Shown here piece after piece: positions 1 through 6,754 of a DNA stretch of 13,061 bases (positions within the stretch are counted from its first letter, which is position 1; each line of letters begins with the position of its first letter). A program made the translations under genes and the position numbers. The notes under the pieces were generated by a model. That model did no database searches. It was not told where the DNA came from and was given only the letters and a program-made list of their open reading frames with translations. The stretch is from an uncultured Planctomycetota bacterium (GTDB lineage Bacteria; Planctomycetota; SZUA-567; JAFGNG01), in assembly GCA_947311175.1 (NCBI GenBank), contig CAMZKK010000130.1:1-13061 (forward strand). The letters run 5' to 3'.

Positions 1-1
1 C

Positions 2-871
2 TCTGAAGCAAGCCTCAACCTATCCGATGGCTCAACTAATGCAGCAGCAAGTGTAGAGGAAATAACTTCGTCAATGACCGAAATAGGCTCAAGAAGTAAA
101 CAAAATGCAGAAAATTCACATTCGGCAAATTTATTGTCCACAACAGTAAAAGACTCTGCTGAAAAAGGTAGTGGACAGATGAATTCAATGATAGAGGCAA
201 TGGAAGATATAAATAAATCAAGTAATGAAATATCTAAGATAATAAAAGTAATTGATGACATCGCATTTCAAACCAACCTTCTTGCTCTGAATGCAGCGGT
301 AGAAGCAGCACGAGCAGGTCGTCACGGCAAAGGCTTTGCCGTAGTGGCAGAAGAGGTTAGAAACCTTGCTGCCCGTAGTGCAAAGGCTGCCCACGAAACC
401 TCTGAACTTATCAATTCTTCAATTGGAAAAGTAGAAAGTGGAACCCAAATAGCAACCCAAACCGCAGAATCGCTTAATGAAATAGTTGATGGTATTATCA
501 AGACATCTGACCTCGTTGGTGAAATTTCGGCAGCAAGTAATGAACAAGCACAAGGGGTATCACAAGCAGTTCAAGGGCTACATCAGATTGATAGCGTAAC
601 CCAACAAAACACCGCAAGCACAGAAGAAATTGCATCAGAGGCAGCGGAGCTTTCAAACCAAGCACAAATCTTAGCAAATCTTATTTCAAAATTTAAGCTT
701 AATCGCACCGCATTAAATACCACTCCTGCAATTTCAACTACCTCGACACAACCACAAATTCCCTCATCTCAAAATAATAATTGGGGAGGCTCAACAACTA
801 CCGAAACAAAGCAAATTATTGCACCGAAAGAGCAGATAAAATTAGATGATAACGAGTTTGGTAAATACTAA
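2..871 (+). CDS. Methyl-accepting chemotaxis protein, C-terminal signalling part (5' end outside window)
   Basis: The reading frame is open from the left edge, so the sensor domain, membrane segments and HAMP domain lie outside; about 289 codons are visible. The cytoplasmic helical hairpin is clear. Its highly conserved tip, which contacts CheA and CheW, is encoded at about 250-390 and reads DDIAFQTNLLALNAAVEAAR followed by RAGRHGKGFAVVAEEVRNLA. Helices rich in A, S, E and Q on both sides fit adaptation regions. After about nt 700 comes a flexible Ser/Thr/Pro/Asn/Gln-rich linker ending in DDNEFGKY. I see no CheR-tethering pentapeptide of the NWETF type. The next gene starts 68 bp downstream in the same direction, with no obvious promoter between, so the receptor may share a transcript with the binding-protein and kinase genes. 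Family assignment is certain; the ligand is unknown. Confidence 0.96.
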   Translation, partial: SEASLNLSDGSTNAAASVEEITSSMTEIGSRSKQNAENSHSANLLSTTVKDSAEKGSGQMNSMIEAMEDINKSSNEISKIIKVIDDIAFQTNLLALNAAVEAARAGRHGKGFAVVAEEVRNLAARSAKAAHETSELINSSIGKVESGTQIATQTAESLNEIVDGIIKTSDLVGEISAASNEQAQGVSQAVQGLHQIDSVTQQNTASTEEIASEAAELSNQAQILANLISKFKLNRTALNTTPAISTTSTQPQIPSSQNNNWGGSTTTETKQIIAPKEQIKLDDNEFGKY

Positions 872-884
872 ACAATCAATCCAC

Positions 885-912
885 ATAGAGACAGGGCATG
901 CCCTGTCTCTAT
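885..912 (+). terminator. Perfect 28-bp palindrome, terminator-like hairpin
   Basis: The sequence is exactly self-complementary over 28 bp: arm atagagacaggg, centre catg, then the inverse arm. As RNA it gives a 12-bp stem with a CAUG loop, 13 bp after the MCP stop. It is not followed by a run of T on either strand, so it is not a textbook intrinsic terminator. It could end transcription, partly attenuate it, protect the 3' end of the MCP message, or bind a dimeric protein. Only 27 bp separate it from the next start codon, too little for a promoter. Confidence 0.5.
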
Positions 913-939
913 ATTCTATGTAATAACGGAGCGTCAAAG

Positions 940-1959
940 ATGAACAGGATTAAAGCAATTTTAATGATAGTATTCATTGTTTCCTCATTAGTCATTATTG
1001 TTTCTTCTAAGAAAAAAGACAACAAAACACCAATCCTTTGCTATATGACAAGCGGTTTAACAAATGGGTTTAATATTCAGTCCACTAAATATATGGAGAA
1101 ATTTGGGGAAAAATTAGGATACAAAGTAAAAATATTAAATGCAAATCGGTCCGCAGAAAAACAAATTCAGCAGATTGAAACCGCAATTTCAACCGGAGTA
1201 TCTGCATTGGTAATCAAAGCGGTTGACAACAAATTGATCGTAGATGTTATAAAAAAAGCAAAGAAAAAAGGAATCAAGATTCTAATCTATGACAATATAA
1301 TTGACGGTTGCCAAACCGATATGACATCAGTTTTAGATACGGAAAAAGTTGGCGAAATGGTTGCTGATGAATGTATTAGAGTATTGACCAATAAATATAG
1401 AAAAGCACAAGGAAATATTTTTCAAATAATGGGTGATTTAGGAGATATGTATTCAATCGGGATTGCCAAGGGTTTTAACAATAAAATAAAAAAATACAAA
1501 GATGTTAAGGTAATTACCAAAGACACCCCACACTGGGAGGGGCAAGACAAGATATTAGATCTGGAATTAAACAAAAACAAGAATATTGATATTGTTTTTA
1601 TGCATTCTGACTCTCACATGACATTACTTACAAATGTTTTAAAAAAACACAAATACAAACAAGGTGATATAAAGTTAATTGGAACCGATGGTGACCCCGA
1701 TGCATTGAAAGAGATTAGAAGTGGCTGGTGCCATGCAACGATTGGGGTTCCTGTCGTTTCTCAAGTTTGGGGAATTTTTAATTTTCTAAAATCAATAGAG
1801 AATGGAAAAACCATCAAGTCTGGAAATTATCTCATCCGCGATTTGAATTGTAAGTTGGTCTATAAAAATAAATCGCCGATTTCGTATCTGCCGGGAATTG
1901 TCATAACAAAAGATAATGTTGATGACAAAACACTCTGGGGAAATATGCATGAATTTTAA
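940..1959 (+). CDS. Sugar-type ABC periplasmic binding protein (RbsB-like, peripla_BP_4 family)
   Basis: A 339-residue protein with the type I periplasmic binding fold seen in RbsB-like proteins. A hydrophobic N-terminal segment (about residues 5-22) follows MNRIK and is a signal peptide or anchor. Family landmarks include QIQQIETAISTGVSALVIKA followed by DNKLIVDVIKKAKKKGI, then ILIYDN, IMGD, GTDGDPDALKEIRSG and a C-terminal VITKDNVDDKTLWGN. I chose the ATG at 940 because ACGGAG (926-931) lies 8 bp upstream; an in-frame ATG at 898 sits inside the palindrome and lacks a ribosome site. The segment after the hydrophobic stretch (VSSKKKDNK) shows neither a lipobox cysteine nor a clear signal peptidase I site, so the protein may stay membrane-anchored. 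The last 11 bp overlap the permease gene. The ligand cannot be read from sequence; a sugar is the family default. Confidence 0.9.
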   Translation: MNRIKAILMIVFIVSSLVIIVSSKKKDNKTPILCYMTSGLTNGFNIQSTKYMEKFGEKLGYKVKILNANRSAEKQIQQIETAISTGVSALVIKAVDNKLIVDVIKKAKKKGIKILIYDNIIDGCQTDMTSVLDTEKVGEMVADECIRVLTNKYRKAQGNIFQIMGDLGDMYSIGIAKGFNNKIKKYKDVKVITKDTPHWEGQDKILDLELNKNKNIDIVFMHSDSHMTLLTNVLKKHKYKQGDIKLIGTDGDPDALKEIRSGWCHATIGVPVVSQVWGIFNFLKSIENGKTIKSGNYLIRDLNCKLVYKNKSPISYLPGIVITKDNVDDKTLWGNMHEF

Positions 1960-2959
1960 GAAATTAACATTTGTAAATAAAACGCTATCTGAAATTTTCA
2001 ACAACAATATTTGGTTATTTGGTTTTTTCTTATTTTTACTTTTTTCAGTAACTATTGACGGGTTTTCGACAAGAGAGAATTATATAAATATTCTTTATCA
2101 CTCGGTATTTATTGGTATCCTTGCAATTGCCGAAACCTATGTTTTGTTGGCAAAAAGAATAGATTTATCCATTGAATCAACCGCAGCATTTTCGGGAATA
2201 ATTACGGTTTGGTTATGCTCTAACTCTCTTTATTCATCCGGACTGAAACTACCAATATGGTTTAGCTTGATTTTTGTCATTGGTTTCGGGCTATTGATTG
2301 GATTGATTACCGGTTTTTTGGTTGTTAGATTAAAAGTCAATTCATTTTTAGTCACCCTTGCAAGCTACCTTTTTATTAGGGCATTAGCCAATGAAATCAC
2401 TCAGGGGCACACACTAACCGGACTCCCCTCAACATTTTTATTCGTCAGTGAACCAACAATCTTCAACATTCCTTTAATGGTATTCATTATGCTTGGATTG
2501 TTTGCCTTTTTTGAATACATTTTACGATTTACCGTTTTTGGAAAACATTTGTATGTATTGGGTGAAAACAAAAATATGGCTGCCAAAATGGGAATCAATG
2601 AAGCAAAAATATCATACTCGGTTTTTATTATTGCAGGAATTTTAGCATCCATTGCCGGCTGGCTCATTGTTGCGAAGGAAGATGGAGCATCTGTTTTCAT
2701 TGCTCAAAACTATATCTTTGAAGTATTTGTTGCGGTGCTTATTGGTAGAATTAGTGTAAACGGAGGCAAAGGAAATCTGATTGATGTGTTGGCAGGTTGT
2801 TTAATCTTAAGTATGATAAAAATAGTATTCGTCATCTATGCCTTTTCTCCATATTTTACAGATATATTTATTGGAATTTTGATTATCATTATTGCCTCAA
2901 TAAATGCCATTTCTGAAAGAAAGAATGCCTCTGTTTTTTACAAAAAGGAGCAATCTTAA
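1949..2959 (+). CDS. ABC transporter permease, RbsC-like (BPD_transp_2 family)
   Basis: A 336-residue polytopic membrane protein with about 8-10 hydrophobic segments, close in length to RbsC (321 residues). It keeps the family layout: IDLSIE near the second or third membrane segment, NSFLVTLASYLFIRALA, the cytoplasmic coupling loop FGKHLYVLGENKNMAAKMGI that meets the ATPase, and VAVLIGRISVNGGKGN before the last segments. Several usually conserved glycines differ: the GIDLSVG-type motif is RIDLSIE and the GGTSLSGG-type motif is GRISVNGG, so it is a diverged member. I prefer the ATG at 1949 (GGGGA at 1937-1941, 7 bp upstream) over the in-frame ATGs at 1916 and 1922. The stop overlaps the next ATG by one base (TAATG), implying translational coupling and a fixed ratio with the ATPase-kinase. 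It may act as a transport channel or only as a signal-transmitting membrane unit. Confidence 0.9.
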   Translation: MNFKKLTFVNKTLSEIFNNNIWLFGFFLFLLFSVTIDGFSTRENYINILYHSVFIGILAIAETYVLLAKRIDLSIESTAAFSGIITVWLCSNSLYSSGLKLPIWFSLIFVIGFGLLIGLITGFLVVRLKVNSFLVTLASYLFIRALANEITQGHTLTGLPSTFLFVSEPTIFNIPLMVFIMLGLFAFFEYILRFTVFGKHLYVLGENKNMAAKMGINEAKISYSVFIIAGILASIAGWLIVAKEDGASVFIAQNYIFEVFVAVLIGRISVNGGKGNLIDVLAGCLILSMIKIVFVIYAFSPYFTDIFIGILIIIIASINAISERKNASVFYKKEQS

Positions 2960-5241
2960 TGCTGAAAACACTTTTAAAAGCCATTAACATTGGGAAATTT
3001 TTTGGCAAAGTCAAGGCATTACAAGACATTAACCTTGAAATCAAAAGCGGTGAAGTTGTTGGGATTGTCGGTAGTGGCAGTGCAGGGAAAAGTCTTTTGG
3101 CAGAAATACTAGCAGGAAATGTGCAAGCAAATACTGGACAGCTATTACTCGAAAATGAAGTTATTACCAAACTTAATCCTGCCCAAATAAAAAGAGTAGG
3201 CATCGAAGTTTTTTATCAAAACGATGTGTTTGCAAATAATATAAATATTCTTTCTAATATATTTATCGGTAGAGAAATCTACAAAAGTTTTGCCGGGGTG
3301 AAAATCTTAGACATAAAAGAAATGAAAGAGATAGCCACTCAAAAGTTTTCTGAACTTTCATTAAATGTTTCACCAACCGGAACAATCCAGAACTTATCAT
3401 CAAGTGAATTGCAATTATTGAATTTCAGTAGATTTCTATTAAATCCGTGCAAATTGGCAATCTTTGATGAGCCGACCTCATCGCTAAATCCAGAGCAAGC
3501 AAGCACGGTAACAAGCATAATAAGAGAATCTGTTAAAAGTGGTTTTTGTAAATCAGTATTATTCATAGGCCATGACGTAAAAGAAGTAATGTCTTTGTGC
3601 GATAGAATCATCATTTTAAAACAAGGCAAGATTATTGCAAAAAAAAACACTACAGACACAACATTTGCGGAAGTTATGGATCTAATCTCCGGTGATGTTG
3701 AAGAAAAAGAAGCAAATTTAAGAGTTATTCTAAACGCAATTGGAGATGCAGTAATTGCAAGCAATATACAAAATAACATAATCAGAATGAATCCGATAGC
3801 AGAAAAATTAACCGGAATGTCATTTGACGAAGTCAAAGGGAAACATATTTCTGAAGCAGTAAACTTAGTAGATTCAAGCACAATGGAATCAATTGATTGC
3901 CCAGCTTGCGAAACTCTTGCTACCGGCAAAACCATTACCCTCAATAAACGAAATACATTATTGATTAGCAATAATGAAGATACAAACGAATATTTAATAT
4001 CTGCTAGTAGTTCACCAATCTTCAATGAAAATGGCAAACTAAATGGCGTTGTATCAATTTTTAGAGATATTACCAAAGAGAGCCACTTGCAAGCGAAATT
4101 GTATCAAAGCCAAAAGCTGGAATCAATTGGACAACTCGCTGGTGGCGTTGCTCATGACTTCAATAATATGCTCAGTGGAATTATGGGATGTGCCGAATTA
4201 TTAAAATCATCAAAAAATAAAGATGAAGAAAAACAAACAAAATACATTGACCTTATTTTAAAGACGGCTGAAAGAGCTGCGGAACTTACGGCAAAACTAT
4301 CAGCGTTTGGACGAAAAGGTAAAATACAATCAGTTGCCATAGATTTTCACGACATTATTCCCGATGCTGCGGATATTCTAAAACAAACAATTGATAAAAA
4401 AATTGAAATTATTGTCGAGACACAAGCAGAAAATAGTATTGTCATCGGTGACCGAAGCGGTTTACAAAACTCAATTATGAATTTAGGAATAAATGCCTGG
4501 CATGCAATGCCTAATAGCGGTTCACTTATGATTGTTACAAGAAATATTTACCTCAACGAACAATATTGTTCAGAAAGTTCTTTTGAATTAACTCCCGGAG
4601 ATTTTTTAGAAATATCGATTTCTGATACAGGCTGTGGCATACCACAAAATGAAATAAAAAATATTTTTGAACCTTTCTTTACCACCAAAGAACAAGGAAA
4701 GGGAACAGGATTAGGATTATCTGCCGTTTATGGAATGGTTCAAGATCATGATGGCGCAATCTCTGTTTATAGCGAAGAAGGAGCAGGCACAACATTTAAT
4801 ATTTACCTTCCATGTGCAAAGAGTAAATCAATAAAGCACAATAATAACAAGTCCATAAATGAAGATATAAATAAACATACCGCAACAATCTTATTAGTTG
4901 ATGACGAATCACTTCTTCGGACTTTGGGTAAGGCATTATTAGAAGAATCTGGACACAAGATTATTCTCGCAGAAAATGGAAAAGAGGCAGTTGATTGTTT
5001 TAAGGAAAATAAAGACGATATCGACATAATTATTCTGGATATGATTATGCCGATAATGAATGGCGAAGAGGCATTCACTGAAATAAAAAATATCAACCCC
5101 AACCAAAAAATAATTATTGCCTCAGGATTTACCAAAAACAGTAAATTAGACGAATTAGCAAAACGAGGCATAGCCGGCTTTATCCACAAGCCATTCAGAA
5201 AAAAAGAATTAAACGATTTAATCGAATCAACATTATCCTAA
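2959..5241 (+). CDS. ABC ATPase - PAS - histidine kinase - receiver fusion protein
   Basis: A 760-residue protein with four modules. (1) ABC ATPase, about 1-245: Walker A GSGSAGKS (38-45), Q-loop Q87, signature LSSSE (146-150) in place of LSGGQ, Walker B LAIFDE with D170 and E171, D-loop SSLN, switch His205. (2) PAS, about 250-372, with a C-P-A-C pair (Cys314, Cys317). (3) Hybrid-type kinase: H-box with phospho-acceptor His399 in AGGVAHDFNN, N-box N504/N508/N512 with AWHAMP where ARDAMP is usual, G1 DTGCGIP (556-562), F-box EPFFTTK, G2 GKGTGLGLS (580-588). (4) Receiver, about 642-760: acidic pocket DDE (648-650), phospho-acceptor Asp694, Ser722, Lys744. A strong AAGGAG (2945-2950) lies 8 bp before the start. 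All catalytic residues for ATP binding, hydrolysis and phosphotransfer are present. RbsA-type partners of such permeases carry two ATPase domains; here the kinase occupies the second position. No membrane segment is present, so attachment would be through the permease. Domain calls are firm; the combined function is inferred. Confidence 0.95.
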   Translation: MLKTLLKAINIGKFFGKVKALQDINLEIKSGEVVGIVGSGSAGKSLLAEILAGNVQANTGQLLLENEVITKLNPAQIKRVGIEVFYQNDVFANNINILSNIFIGREIYKSFAGVKILDIKEMKEIATQKFSELSLNVSPTGTIQNLSSSELQLLNFSRFLLNPCKLAIFDEPTSSLNPEQASTVTSIIRESVKSGFCKSVLFIGHDVKEVMSLCDRIIILKQGKIIAKKNTTDTTFAEVMDLISGDVEEKEANLRVILNAIGDAVIASNIQNNIIRMNPIAEKLTGMSFDEVKGKHISEAVNLVDSSTMESIDCPACETLATGKTITLNKRNTLLISNNEDTNEYLISASSSPIFNENGKLNGVVSIFRDITKESHLQAKLYQSQKLESIGQLAGGVAHDFNNMLSGIMGCAELLKSSKNKDEEKQTKYIDLILKTAERAAELTAKLSAFGRKGKIQSVAIDFHDIIPDAADILKQTIDKKIEIIVETQAENSIVIGDRSGLQNSIMNLGINAWHAMPNSGSLMIVTRNIYLNEQYCSESSFELTPGDFLEISISDTGCGIPQNEIKNIFEPFFTTKEQGKGTGLGLSAVYGMVQDHDGAISVYSEEGAGTTFNIYLPCAKSKSIKHNNNKSINEDINKHTATILLVDDESLLRTLGKALLEESGHKIILAENGKEAVDCFKENKDDIDIIILDMIMPIMNGEEAFTEIKNINPNQKIIIASGFTKNSKLDELAKRGIAGFIHKPFRKKELNDLIESTLS

Positions 5242-5276
5242 ATTCTAAAGTTATAATTTTGAAGAATGCGCCTTTT

Positions 5277-5309
5277 ACCTAAATTCCGCACTAACTACGG
5301 GATTTAGGT
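5277..5309. repeat. Interspersed stem-loop repeat, copy 1
   Basis: Arms acctaaattccg (5277-5288) and cgggatttaggt (5298-5309) pair over 12 bp with one G-T wobble and a 9-nt loop. It lies in the convergent gap after the kinase-fusion stop and extends into the 3' end of the DUF1638 gene, encoding that protein's last residues (PKSRS) and stop. On the minus strand it matches copy 3 and, inverted, copy 2. With no following T tract on either strand it is not a classic terminator, although it could block transcription from both sides. A shorter match, cctaaattct, overlaps the kinase stop at 5237-5246 and may be chance. Confidence 0.7.
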
Positions 5310-6049
5310 TCAACAATGTCATCATCAAACGAAGCCTTTATTGTATTTCCGGGCTCGACAAGCAAAAAGTCATTTGTCCAATTACCATTGAGGAGATTTT
5401 TTAGGAGGGAAAGTTTTCCATCTATTTTTTCAAATTCAAATTCTTTTTCTTTGGCAAATTCTTTTGCCTTATCAACAAATAATGAATTATCTTTTTCGTA
5501 TTCACTCTTAATATATGCAACTTTTTTATAATTTTTTGTTGAATCGCCAATCGTCTCCATAATATATTCAGCATTTTCCTCGCCGTATTTTTCTATCAAT
5601 CTAGCCATATTCATATCAAGCCCTAATCGCTGATTTACGGTTTCGCATCCATCAAAATCATTTACTCCATTTTTTTCAATCCATCCTGTGCTGAGATAAT
5701 ATGTCCCTGCATTATTATTAAAAAAATCCTGATAGCGTTTCCTTGAGCCTAAAAGCAAAGTTATGCAATCGTGTGCCTTCGTCACAACCATCTTAGTATT
5801 ACAAACCAAGTTTTCAATGCCATTATTACAAAGTGCATAACCAAGCAGGACGGCATCATATTTCTTAGGGGGAACAGCATCTAATGCTTCTTGAATATTC
5901 TTAGACATTTCTTCTGAACCTACATCATGTAACCGCTGGCTTAACCAAACAACCTCAATAGAGTGAGGTGAAAGGGCTATCAAGTATGACAATTCTCGAT
6001 ACAGAACCTTACAAGCAATTAAAAGAAATTTTTTAGAATCATCTACCAT
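5291..6049 (-). CDS. DUF1638 family protein
   Basis: A 252-residue soluble protein with no signal peptide or membrane segment. It matches the pattern I know for DUF1638: LLIACKVLYREL near the start, WLSQRLHDVGSEEM (35-48), IQEALDAVPPKKYDAVLLGY followed by ALCNNG (to residue 77), KAHDCITLLLGSRKRY (91-106) and GTYYLSTGWIE (115-125). Conserved Cys13, His41, Cys74, His93 and Cys95 look suited to metal or cofactor binding, but the biochemical function of the family is not established. Members are frequent in methanogens and anaerobic bacteria, often, as I recall, near corrinoid methyltransferase genes; none is visible here. The ATG at 6049 has GAGG (6058-6061) 8 bp upstream. The last codons and stop lie inside a stem-loop repeat, and a second copy lies in the leader, so this gene is bracketed by repeats. 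It is 123 bp from the upstream flavoprotein gene, so co-transcription is possible but not shown. Confidence 0.88.
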   Translation of the reverse strand: MVDDSKKFLLIACKVLYRELSYLIALSPHSIEVVWLSQRLHDVGSEEMSKNIQEALDAVPPKKYDAVLLGYALCNNGIENLVCNTKMVVTKAHDCITLLLGSRKRYQDFFNNNAGTYYLSTGWIEKNGVNDFDGCETVNQRLGLDMNMARLIEKYGEENAEYIMETIGDSTKNYKKVAYIKSEYEKDNSLFVDKAKEFAKEKEFEFEKIDGKLSLLKNLLNGNWTNDFLLVEPGNTIKASFDDDIVEPKSRS

Positions 6050-6062
6050 TCTACATACCTCA

Positions 6063-6096
6063 AACCTAAATTCCGCAGTTAAAACGGAATTTAATT
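6063..6096. repeat. Interspersed stem-loop repeat, copy 2
   Basis: Arms taaattccg (6067-6075) and cggaattta (6085-6093) are a perfect 9-bp inverted repeat with a 9-nt loop. The plus-strand reading aacctaaattccgcagtta matches the minus-strand reading of copy 1 (aacctaaatcccgtagtta) at 17 of 19 positions, so this copy is inverted relative to copies 1 and 3. It lies just upstream of the ribosome-binding site of the DUF1638 gene, within its probable 5' leader, where folding could affect expression. Confidence 0.7.
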
Positions 6097-6172
6097 AAAA
6101 CGAAGGTGCTTTAGCTCCAGTTTTGATAATTAAATATCGTTCGTAGAGCTTCCTTCATTGTCATTATTAATT

Positions 6173-6198
6173 CTAAATTCCATCTGCGGGATTTAGGT
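6173..6198. repeat. Interspersed stem-loop repeat, copy 3
   Basis: Arms ctaaattcc (6173-6181) and gggatttag (6188-6196) pair over 9 bp with one G-T wobble and a 6-nt loop. Read on the minus strand it begins aacctaaatcccgcag, identical to copy 1 over the first 13 bases. It overlaps the end of the flavoprotein gene and encodes the final residues NPADGI and the stop codon. Together with copy 2 it brackets the 123-bp gap before the DUF1638 gene. Confidence 0.65.
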
Positions 6199-6754
6199 TA
6201 ATTATATCTAAGACAACTTGCTCAATCTTATTTTTTGAAAAATCAAATTTTTCCTGTCTGTCGGTTTCTACAACAAAAATATTTTTTGGCTCTGCAAAGC
6301 CAAAGGTGTTGGCAAAAACTTTTATGATGAACTTGCTTGACAAAAACAGGTTGTCATTCATTTTGCTACCAGCTGTCGCAATAAAGATACTTGGGCGTTT
6401 TTTCAATATTGGTTTAGGCTTATAATCATTAAATCTCTTTGCCCAAATCGGCTGACATCTATCAATAAAAACCTTAAGTTGTCCGGTTATGCTATAAAAA
6501 TAAACTGGACTTGAAACAATCAGTGCATCAGCTCTGTTTATTTTATCGATAATACCTTGCACTTCATCTTTTAAAAAACATTCGTTATTTTGATGACAAT
6601 AATTACAAGCTGTGCATGGTTTTATATTTAACTTCGGAATGTCAAAATGAATTGTTTCCCACCCGTTTTTTTGAAAAATCTCCAAGCCATTCTTGAGAAT
6701 ATCGGTGCTAAAGCTATCCTTACGCGGTGAGCCTGAAATCCCAACAACCTTCAT
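6173..6754 (-). CDS. Iron-sulfur flavoprotein-like NAD(P)H-dependent oxidoreductase (flavodoxin fold)
   Basis: A 193-residue soluble protein of the NADPH-dependent FMN reductase superfamily. The N-terminus VVGISGSPRKDSFST (3-17) is the FMN-phosphate loop, and DALIVSSPVYFYSITGQLKVFIDR is the second conserved flavin-site and dimer region. Cys47, Cys50, Cys53 and Cys59 form C-x2-C-x2-C-x5-C, within the compact CX2CX2CX4-7C pattern that holds a [4Fe-4S] cluster in the iron-sulfur flavoprotein (Isf) family of anaerobes. A likely role is electron transfer or reduction of oxygen species or quinones; the partner is unknown. Its ATG overlaps the TGA of the preceding acidic-protein gene (ATGA), with no good Shine-Dalgarno, which indicates translational coupling. 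The C-terminal residues and stop are encoded by a repeat copy, suggesting the original end was replaced or extended by insertion. Confidence 0.88.
   Translation of the reverse strand: MKVVGISGSPRKDSFSTDILKNGLEIFQKNGWETIHFDIPKLNIKPCTACNYCHQNNECFLKDEVQGIIDKINRADALIVSSPVYFYSITGQLKVFIDRCQPIWAKRFNDYKPKPILKKRPSIFIATAGSKMNDNLFLSSKFIIKVFANTFGFAEPKNIFVVETDRQEKFDFSKNKIEQVVLDIINLNPADGI

Noticed and set aside
885..912. Textbook Rho-independent terminator
   Set aside because: The stem is strong but no T-rich tract follows on either strand, so only a terminator-like hairpin is claimed.
898..939. Upstream ATG at 898 as start of the binding protein
   Set aside because: It lies inside the palindrome, has no ribosome site and would add 14 residues ahead of a normal signal segment; the ATG at 940 has ACGGAG 8 bp upstream.
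2401..2700. 99-residue minus-strand ORF
   Set aside because: Antisense to the permease gene; composition explained by the complementary membrane-protein codons.
3339..4076. 245-residue minus-strand ORF
   Set aside because: It lies wholly inside the ATPase-kinase gene on the other strand, whose motifs are unmistakable; no family features in the antisense product.
4803..5189. 128-residue minus-strand ORF
   Set aside because: Antisense shadow of the receiver domain region with no ribosome site or recognisable motif.
5237..5246. Fourth copy of the repeat at the kinase stop codon
   Set aside because: Only about 9-10 bases match and there is no paired second arm; chance is likely in AT-rich DNA.
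5277..6198. Repeats as ends of an intact insertion sequence
   Set aside because: No transposase ORF lies between them, the orientations are mixed, and the enclosed genes are ordinary metabolic families.
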